Shown here: in pieces, positions 58,009 to 64,000 of the stretch | Layout of the letters: the number at the start of each line of letters is the position of its first letter | How positions within the stretch are numbered: position 1 is the first letter of the stretch | NCBI GenBank assembly: GCA_958296035.1 | Contig: OY282431.1 | Coordinates: 1,057,001-1,121,000 of the forward strand | Origin: Paracoccaceae bacterium | GTDB lineage: Bacteria; Pseudomonadota; Alphaproteobacteria; Rhodobacterales; Rhodobacteraceae | Direction of reading: 5' to 3' | Length of the DNA: 64,000 nt | Translations under genes and position numbers: made by a program | The notes under the pieces: model-generated | Databases searched by the model: none | What the model was told of the DNA's origin: nothing | Seen by the model: the letters and a program-made list of their open reading frames with translations, nothing else

Positions 58009-58086
58009 TGCACTGTGCTGGGAGGTCAGTTCCTCCAGACTTGTAGCAGGTGTTGAAGACCGTTTGAGAGTCCTTGCATAGCTTCG

Positions 58087-59862
58087 TTGCCGTTGACTGT
58101 TGGATCCAATCAAAGCGAAGCATTGCGATCAGTCTCGATTGCTTCCCTTATCCGCCTGACCGACTTTATCCGCCCCTACGGGCGGCTGGTAGCTGCAGCA
58201 ATGCTCTTCCTGCTTGTTACGGCAGCTTTATCGTTGCTGCTGCCTGTCGCTGCCCGCTACCTCGTGGATGGGCTGGCTGGTGGGTCGCCGCTCGATCTCA
58301 ACCGCGCCTTTGCTTTCGCAGTAGTGGTCTCGGGCTTGTTGGCAGTCTCGACGGCATGTCGCTACGCAATCGTTACAAGACTTGGCGAGCGGGTCGTTGC
58401 AGATATTCGCAAGGCATTATTTGCACACGTAATCTCACTGAGTCCTGCATTCTATGAACGGACACTCACCGGAGAGGTGCTTTCGCGGCTGAATACGGAC
58501 ACAACCCTAATTCTCGCAGTACTCAGTTCCTCCGCTTCGATTGCCCTGCGAAATTCCCTGATACTGTGTGGCGGTTTGGCCCTGATGCTGGCGACCAGTC
58601 TCAAGTTAACACTTCTCGTACTCATAATTGTTCCAGTCACGGTGATTCCGGCCCTTGGCCTCGCAAGGCGATTGAAGTCCCTGAGCCGTGATAACCAGGA
58701 TCGCATAGCTGAGGGCACCGCGTTTGCATCCGAGGCGCTGCTTGCAGCCACGACGGTTCAGGCAAACACTCATGAAGAGGTAAGCCAGCAGAGGTTCGAC
58801 GCCGTTACAGAGTCCTACATTCTGTCAGCCAACAACCGGATCCTGGTTCGGGCCTTGATGACTGCTGTCATCATTGGCCTGTCGTTCACGGGGGTTACGA
58901 TTATACTCTGGGTCGGCGCACGCGACCTGGAGAGTGGATTCCTGACTCCGGGCCAACTGACACAGTTTGTCATATACTCGATAATGGTTGCCGGTGCGGT
59001 TTCATCCCTCTCGGAGGTATGGGGCGAATTGGTGCGAGCATCGGGTGCTGCGGACCGTCTTGCAGAGTTGATGGCTTCGACAGACCCGGTAGAGGACGGC
59101 CCCGGCGTAGCCTTGGCAGATGAACAATTCCTGGGCAAGATTGAGTTTCGAGATGTTTCGTTTTGTTACCCGATGCGACCCGATGTGGTGGCCTTGAATG
59201 CCGTGAGTTTCAAGGTCGGGGTCGGAGAAACAGTGGCCCTGGTAGGACCATCCGGGGCAGGAAAGAGCACAGTCTTTCAATTGCTTCTCAGATTCTTCGA
59301 TCCACAGTCCGGGGCAGTGTCCATTGACGGTTTTGACATCAGGCAACTGAAGAAAAGGCAACTTCGCCGCAAGATCGCACTGGTGCCCCAGGAAGCGCAC
59401 ATCTTTGCGGATACGGCGCGAGAAAATATTCGTTTTGGGTGGCCTGCTGCTAGTGACGAAGAGGTCGAAGAAGCAGCTCGATTGGGTGCCGTGCATGAGT
59501 TCTTGGAAGAACTGCCCGACGGTTACGGCACTTTTGTGGGTGAGCGAGGCATCATGCTTTCTGGTGGGCAGAGGCAACGTATCGCGGTATCACGCGCGTT
59601 CCTCAGACCTTCACCAATTCTCCTTCTTGATGAGGCCACCTCGTCCCTTGATGCAGAATCGGAGGGGCTGATCCAAGCCTCGATTGATGCCCTCGCCCGG
59701 AGCCGAACAACGCTGGTCATTGCCCACCGACTGGCGACAGTACGCAATGCAGACCGAATAATCGTGATGGCCGATGGCGGTATCGCGGCGGAGGGGACAC
59801 ACGATTCGCTGGTGAAGGAAAACGGGCTGTATGCCCGGTTGGCACGCCTGCAATTCATCTGA
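58087..59862 (+). CDS. ABC exporter, fused membrane and ATPase domains (MsbA/BmrA-like)
   Basis: A 591-residue half-transporter. Six membrane helices lie in residues ~25-310, with a coupling-helix region (FYERTLTGEVLSRLNTDTTL). The ATPase domain has the aromatic strand VSFCYPMRPDVVALNAVSFK, Walker A GPSGAGKSTVFQLLLRFFDP, Q-loop IALVPQEAHIFADTARENIR, signature GIMLSGGQRQRIAVSRAFLR, Walker B ILLLDEATSSLDAESE and the switch His in LVIAHRLATVRNADRIIVMA. It would act as a homodimer exporting a lipid or drug; the substrate is not evident. The start codon (TTG 58087) is uncertain, but the first membrane helix follows in the right place. Confidence 0.92.
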   Translation: MPLTVGSNQSEALRSVSIASLIRLTDFIRPYGRLVAAAMLFLLVTAALSLLLPVAARYLVDGLAGGSPLDLNRAFAFAVVVSGLLAVSTACRYAIVTRLGERVVADIRKALFAHVISLSPAFYERTLTGEVLSRLNTDTTLILAVLSSSASIALRNSLILCGGLALMLATSLKLTLLVLIIVPVTVIPALGLARRLKSLSRDNQDRIAEGTAFASEALLAATTVQANTHEEVSQQRFDAVTESYILSANNRILVRALMTAVIIGLSFTGVTIILWVGARDLESGFLTPGQLTQFVIYSIMVAGAVSSLSEVWGELVRASGAADRLAELMASTDPVEDGPGVALADEQFLGKIEFRDVSFCYPMRPDVVALNAVSFKVGVGETVALVGPSGAGKSTVFQLLLRFFDPQSGAVSIDGFDIRQLKKRQLRRKIALVPQEAHIFADTARENIRFGWPAASDEEVEEAARLGAVHEFLEELPDGYGTFVGERGIMLSGGQRQRIAVSRAFLRPSPILLLDEATSSLDAESEGLIQASIDALARSRTTLVIAHRLATVRNADRIIVMADGGIAAEGTHDSLVKENGLYARLARLQFI

Positions 59863-60029
59863 CTGCCACTGCACTTCAGGTTCAGGAGCCATGCTAGCAG
59901 CAACATGCCAATCTCCACATACTTGCCACAAACCCTGTCCAAGGTATAGTTGGTTCGCACTTCGATACCAAGATTGCCGAACAAGCGGCAGTCTGTTGTT
60001 CCAGCCAAGGTATCAGTTGGAGGTGTGCT

Positions 60030-61925
60030 ATGCAGGAAGTAATTACTATTCAGGACAAGCTTGATATTGAGCAGGCTGTCCCTTGGACGCAGGTCGAACG
60101 CCCGACAACCATCTATCAACTGCTTTCGGAAACCGCCGAGCGCAAGGGCGATAGAAACGCCATCTCGTTCCAGTTGTTGTCGGACCCACAATCCAGTGCG
60201 GAAACACTTACCTGGAAAGAATTCCACGCGAAAGTAACGCAAGCAGCGAATTTGTTCCGGTCCTACGGAATTGGCAATGATGACGTCATCGCGTATCTGC
60301 TTCCCAACACTACCGAAACGGCGATTACGCTGCTAGGTGGTATGGTGGCCGGCAAGGTCTGTCCAATCAATCCACTTCTCAGTGCTGAACAAATAGCCGG
60401 CATTTTGCGTGCCTCCAATGCCAAGATGTTGGTGACTCTGCGCTCCTTTCCGAAGACCAACATTGCTCAGCTTGCCAGTGCTGCGGTCGCCCAGGCTCCC
60501 GGCATAAGGCGCATTCTTGAAGTCGATCTTGCGCGCTACCTGTCACCACCGAAATCCTGGATTGTGGCGATGCTGCGTCCCAAAAACCAGCCCTCGCGCC
60601 AAGTGCCCACGAGCAATTTCAACGCCGAGTTGGAAAGTCAGTCAAGCAATAGGTTGAATTTCGAGGACACTGACCCTGAACGGATTGTGGCGCTGTTTCA
60701 CACGGGCGGCACGACCGGTCTTCCAAAGCTGGTTCAGCATCAGCAATCCGGGATCATATACAACGCATGGTGCTCCTCGACCGTCGGTCTGGCCGCCGAC
60801 GATGTTGTGTTTTGTCCTTTGCCGTTGTTTCATGTTTTTGCCGCCTACCCGATCATGATGGCGTCAATGTGGCGAGGCGCCCATACGGTCTTCCCGACGC
60901 CCGCCGGGTATCGTGGCGACAAGGTCTTCGATAATTTCTGGAAACTGATTGAGCGATGGAAGATATCCTACCTGGTTTCAGTTCCAACGGCGCTTGCAGC
61001 GCTAATGCAACGTCCGATCGATGGCGATATCACGTCGCTCAAGACGGCTCTCTGCGGCTCCGCTCCGCTTCCTGTTGAACTCTTCAACAAGTTCGAAAAG
61101 GCAACGGGTGTCAACGTCCTGGAGGGATATGGATTGACAGAGGCGACCTGCCTGGTGGCAGTCAACCCGCTTGGAGGCAAGAAGAAGATTGGGTCGGTGG
61201 GAATTCCGTTTCCTTATACCGATGTGCGCATACTTGAAGCTGACAGCACCGGAAGGGGTGCAACCGAGTGCCAGACAGGTATGGTGGGTGAAATATGCCT
61301 GTCCAGTCCCGGCGTGCTGGTCGGACGTACCTATACCGACGAGTCCAAGAATCAGAAGCTTTACGCGGACGAGCAGTGGCTGCGCACCGGAGACCTGGGC
61401 AAACTGGATGAGGATGGATACCTCTGGATAACTGGCCGCGCCAAGGACCTGATCATCCGTGGAGGGCACAACGTGGACCCGGCAATCATCGAAGAGGCCA
61501 TGGCCGCTCATCCTGAGGTCGCCTTTGTGGGGGTAATTGGGCAGCCCGACAGTCACCTTGGCGAAGTGCCATGTGCGTATATTGAGCCTGTCAGGGGAGC
61601 CAGTACAACTGTCGAGGAGTTGACGGCATTCGCTGACCAACACATAACCGATCGGCTTGCTACGCCTGCCTACCTCGAAATCATGGATGAACTTCCCAAG
61701 ACGGCAGTTGGCAAGGTGTTCAAGCCGGACCTTCGAAAAATGGCAATCAACAGGGTGATCTCGTCAAAGTTCGTCGAGGAAGGTATTCCCACGAACACCT
61801 TTGTGATCGAGGACCCCAAAGCAGGCCTTGTTCTTCATGTCGGTAACGTGGCTGATGGTAGCCAACGTAGAAAAATAGAGGAAATCCTCGGTCACTATGC
61901 TCTCGTATGGACTTGGTGCGACTGA
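60030..61925 (+). CDS. Acyl-CoA synthetase (AMP-forming), long variant
   Basis: A 631-residue adenylate-forming enzyme: P-loop IVALFHTGGTTGLPKLVQHQ, then CPLPLFHVFAAYPIMMASMW, EGYGLTEATCLVAVNP, WLRTGDLGKLDEDGYLWITG, RAKDLIIRGGHNVDPAIIEE and the C-terminal catalytic Lys in PKTAVGKVFKPDLRKM. It carries ~70 additional residues at the end and an acyl-binding insert around residue 170-195 (SPPKSWIVAMLRPKNQPSRQ). This size class activates aryl, bile-acid-like or long-chain acids. It is not in an operon. It could supply substrates for the beta-oxidation genes at 37-43 kb. Confidence 0.92.
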   Translation: MQEVITIQDKLDIEQAVPWTQVERPTTIYQLLSETAERKGDRNAISFQLLSDPQSSAETLTWKEFHAKVTQAANLFRSYGIGNDDVIAYLLPNTTETAITLLGGMVAGKVCPINPLLSAEQIAGILRASNAKMLVTLRSFPKTNIAQLASAAVAQAPGIRRILEVDLARYLSPPKSWIVAMLRPKNQPSRQVPTSNFNAELESQSSNRLNFEDTDPERIVALFHTGGTTGLPKLVQHQQSGIIYNAWCSSTVGLAADDVVFCPLPLFHVFAAYPIMMASMWRGAHTVFPTPAGYRGDKVFDNFWKLIERWKISYLVSVPTALAALMQRPIDGDITSLKTALCGSAPLPVELFNKFEKATGVNVLEGYGLTEATCLVAVNPLGGKKKIGSVGIPFPYTDVRILEADSTGRGATECQTGMVGEICLSSPGVLVGRTYTDESKNQKLYADEQWLRTGDLGKLDEDGYLWITGRAKDLIIRGGHNVDPAIIEEAMAAHPEVAFVGVIGQPDSHLGEVPCAYIEPVRGASTTVEELTAFADQHITDRLATPAYLEIMDELPKTAVGKVFKPDLRKMAINRVISSKFVEEGIPTNTFVIEDPKAGLVLHVGNVADGSQRRKIEEILGHYALVWTWCD

Positions 61926-62002
61926 CAGGAAAGACACTGTCGGCACCGGGGCCAGAAAATTGGCTGGCTGCATATCGAGGGTGATGGCCAAACCAGGAAC
62001 GC

Positions 62003-62077
62003 TGGTGCCGCAGGGGAGGATTGAACTCCCGACCTCACCCTTACCAAGGGTGCGCTCTGCCACTGAGCTACTGCGGC
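62003..62077 (-). tRNA. tRNA-Thr (anticodon GGT)
   Basis: The minus strand forms acceptor GCCGCAG/CTGCGGC, D-arm GCTCAGTGGCAGAGC, anticodon arm CACCC-TTGGTAA-GGGTG (anticodon GGT) and T-arm GGGAG-TTCAATC-CTCCC. It ends in discriminator A plus an encoded CCA. Confidence 0.96.
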
Positions 62078-62389
62078 TGACTGTTTGCCTCAATTAGAGA
62101 AAATCCGGGCTACAGGCAACACTCAATTCCCTCGCCGCCGCTCGCAGAAGGACAGGACGTCATGGGACGAGGTCAGTTACATGATCCAGCTACTGTGGCC
62201 CCGTATCCGCATCGTACACCCGTGGCCGTACCGGCGGTTGGCCGTCATGACCCGAAGGCGGAGCCGGATGCGTTGACGCGCACGTCCGGATCTGTGCGGG
62301 GGCGTCGGGCAACCGACGGCCCGGCCGCGACGACAAGCGTCAGTTTACCTGGCAATAGTGTTGGCGGGGGTGGTGAAAGGGTGGTTTGA
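62078..62389. other. Gene-free stretch of about 310 bp
   Basis: No gene with coding character before the sirtuin start. Confidence 0.4.
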
Positions 62390-63082
62390 ATGCGGATCAT
62401 GATCCTTACCGGAGCGGGAATTTCCGCAGAAAGTGGACTTGGCACGTTTCGGAATTCCGGGGGGATGTGGTCAAGCTATGACTTGGCAGAAGTCGCAACA
62501 CCGCAAGGATTTGCGACTGATCCGGATAAGGTTCATGACTTCTATAACGCCAGGAGGAAGAGTGTACTATCTGCCGAACCAAATGCTGCCCATATAGCTT
62601 TGGCCCGTCTCGAACGCATGTTGTCAGGTAACGTGACCATCGTTACCCAAAACATCGACAATCTCCACGAAAGAGCCGGTTCCAGGAATATCATTCACAT
62701 GCATGGCGAAATTGTTCGGGCACTTTGCAACATTTGCCGGAATAGGTGGGACGCTCCGAAAACCATGCGACCAGACGATGCCTGCCCCAAATGCGGCGAG
62801 GCTGCAATCCGGCCGGACGTAGTCTGGTTCGGTGAAATACCCTACCATCTGGACCACCTTGACGAGTTGCTCGGCACAGTCGAACTGTTCGTCGCAATTG
62901 GCACCTCGGGGCAGGTACACCCAGCGGCTGGATTTGTACAAATGGCAGCTGCCTCTGGAGCGCGGACGCTCGAAATCAATCTTGAGCCGACCGAGATTAC
63001 GCCGTACTTCGATGAAGTGAAGTTTGGGACCGCCACAAGCACTGTTCCCGCGTGGGTCGCAGACCTTGTTTCCAGACTATAG
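62390..63082 (+). CDS. cobB: NAD-dependent protein deacylase, SIRT5-like (CobB)
   Basis: A 230-residue class III sirtuin. The NAD-binding motif is MILTGAGISAESGLGTFRNS. The Tyr/Arg pair that recognises acidic acyl groups is FYNARRKSV, and TQNIDNLHERAGSRNIIHMH carries the catalytic His. A four-Cys zinc site is given by ALCNICRNRW and ACPKCGEAA. RPDVVWFGEIPYHLDHLDEL, VAIGTSGQVHPAAGFV and LEINLEPTE complete it. The YxxR signature predicts removal of succinyl or malonyl as well as acetyl from lysines. It acts in the cytoplasm and recycles nicotinamide via NAD. Such control of acyl marks would fit an organism with active acyl-CoA metabolism. Confidence 0.95.
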   Translation: MRIMILTGAGISAESGLGTFRNSGGMWSSYDLAEVATPQGFATDPDKVHDFYNARRKSVLSAEPNAAHIALARLERMLSGNVTIVTQNIDNLHERAGSRNIIHMHGEIVRALCNICRNRWDAPKTMRPDDACPKCGEAAIRPDVVWFGEIPYHLDHLDELLGTVELFVAIGTSGQVHPAAGFVQMAAASGARTLEINLEPTEITPYFDEVKFGTATSTVPAWVADLVSRL

Positions 63083-63861
63083 GGCCTGTCCGGATTCGAC
63101 TTCAACTGCTCGGGCCTTCCCAAAATACAGCCAGGCTGGTTAGGTTTTTCGTCGATTGCAATGAACTCCGCGGGCACCAAACAGGGCAGATTGTGTATTG
63201 CTCGGTTCCCTGATGTCCATCTGCCCGGGGACAGGAGAGTCATGTCTCATGGCCCAATCAGAGATTCGGCCATTGCTGGCCCTGACACGAGCACCACCAA
63301 CGAGATCAATGAAACGGCAAATGTCCGCAGAGTCTTCATTCCCTGGGTGCTCAGGTCGAGAGGCCGCCGGCCGGAGAAGCGCAACCGGATGCAGGAAGCC
63401 ATTGGCCCGCAAGGCGCGCGATATTAGTGGACCGTATGAATATGACCAAGGGCGAGATACCTTTCCTGCACCTGTCGCCCAGTCAACAGAGAGACCAGAA
63501 TATGATCTACCACAGGCCTGTCGCTGGAAACCTGCAATGCGATTCGCCAGGGTGCGAATTCAAGACGCCCTGGCTGAGAGACCATGTGTTATACAGGCAT
63601 CGTTCCTGTATGCCGCGTTGCGTTCACCTCGTTGCCGATTTCCAGACCCGCCAATAGTAGGATAAGTAGCATGTTCTCGTGTCGGCATTCCAATGGACAG
63701 GGATTGATTCGGAGCCCGACCCGGTTCTCTTGTTCTCGCCGTATAAGAGGCAAAAGAACAGGGCAGTTCGCGCGGCGCAAGCAGGCACGTTCGAGCACAA
63801 GTCAACTGTTACTGGTAAGAAGAGGCTTCACCAACTGAGCAGAACTGATGCGGAATTCTTG
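63083..63861. other. Mostly gene-free region with a small zinc-finger-like ORF
   Basis: About 780 bp. A 76-codon plus-strand ORF (63427-63657) contains CDSPGCEFKTPWLRDHVLYR H, a C-x4-C-x9-H-x4-H arrangement like a C2H2 zinc finger, but it has no ribosome-binding site I can trust and is not called as a gene. Nothing else recognised. Confidence 0.4.
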
Positions 63862-64000
63862 ATGAAACCAAACAAGGGGCTGCAACCGGGAACCGGCAAA
63901 CGCCGACGGGCATCCGATCGCCGGGAGCGCTTGGGAATGGCACTGCGTGCTAACCTCAAGCGACGCAAGCAACAGATTCGGAAACGCCGGAAGAGCGGCA
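63862..64000 (+). CDS. Small highly basic protein, 3' end beyond the window
   Basis: The frame is open from ATG 63862 to the window end (46 codons): KRRRASDRRERLGMALRANL, then KRRKQQIRKRRKSG. The block RERLxxALRANLKRRK occurs in small basic proteins of alphaproteobacteria of unknown function (from memory, often near murA). The ribosome-binding site is weak. It could instead be the N-terminus of a longer protein. Confidence 0.5.
   Translation, partial: MKPNKGLQPGTGKRRRASDRRERLGMALRANLKRRKQQIRKRRKSG

Overview
The window looks like a chromosomal segment of an alphaproteobacterium, probably a relative of the Rhodospirillales. The reasons are the hom-glpX-recJ gene order, a perM-hdaA-ppk-ppx cluster, a short mitochondrial-type ProS, an alphaproteobacterial-style NAD kinase and a LolC/LolD pair. 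These are family and synteny inferences; there is no rRNA or other marker that fixes the species. By my calls only about 73% of the window is coding. There are many empty or decayed stretches of 0.3-1.2 kb and several transposase remnants beside intact housekeeping genes, which suggests ongoing genome erosion.

Left part (1-18.4 kb) is the accessory part. It holds a truncated Gfo/Idh/MocA oxidoreductase and an intact IS630-family insertion with perfect 21-bp ends and a divergent LexA-like helix-turn-helix passenger. A large alpha-rich protein of unknown function and a 2 kb graveyard of transposase remnants follow. Next come a 2-oxoglutarate-dependent hydroxylase, and a membrane-anchored protein with about 65 Gly-Asp repeats whose 3' end overlaps a small lipoprotein gene. 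Then come a class I fructose-bisphosphate aldolase, an exported 5'-nucleotidase-like protein and a four-gene EF-hand/ECF sigma/anti-sigma/metal-sensor locus. A GCS2-type carboxylate-amine ligase, a decayed IS5-like element with recognisable inverted repeats and a broken coiled-coil membrane protein close the region.

Middle part (18.8-37.2 kb) is core metabolism. It has tRNA-Glu, then on the minus strand glyA, a small lipoprotein, hom, glpX and recJ. The RecJ sits in its usual place but has lost almost all of its metal-binding motifs, so it appears to be an intact-length pseudoenzyme. On the plus strand are nadK, a PerM/AI-2E family permease, hdaA, ppk, ppx, proS, lolC and lolD. A membrane protein resembling an M48 protease without its HExxH motif follows.

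Right part (37.2-64 kb) is largely catabolic. It has a minus-strand fatty-acid oxidation operon (GST, thiolase, FadJ-like bifunctional enzyme, acyl-CoA synthetase), pyruvate carboxylase and a 2-hydroxyacid dehydrogenase. A predicted manganese transporter has a Fur/Mur-like palindrome over its promoter. Then come a MATE exporter, an FMN-dependent 2-hydroxyacid oxidase, a Rieske oxygenase with a small coupled ORF, another transposase remnant, tRNA-Gly, an ABC exporter, a second acyl-CoA synthetase, tRNA-Thr, a SIRT5-like sirtuin and the start of a small basic protein.

The most interesting candidates are the catalytically stripped RecJ in the canonical recJ locus and the nested Gly-Asp-repeat/lipoprotein pair, whose layout recalls phage Rz/Rz1 spanins. 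After these come the LexA-like passenger of the IS630 element and the operator-like site in front of the manganese transporter.
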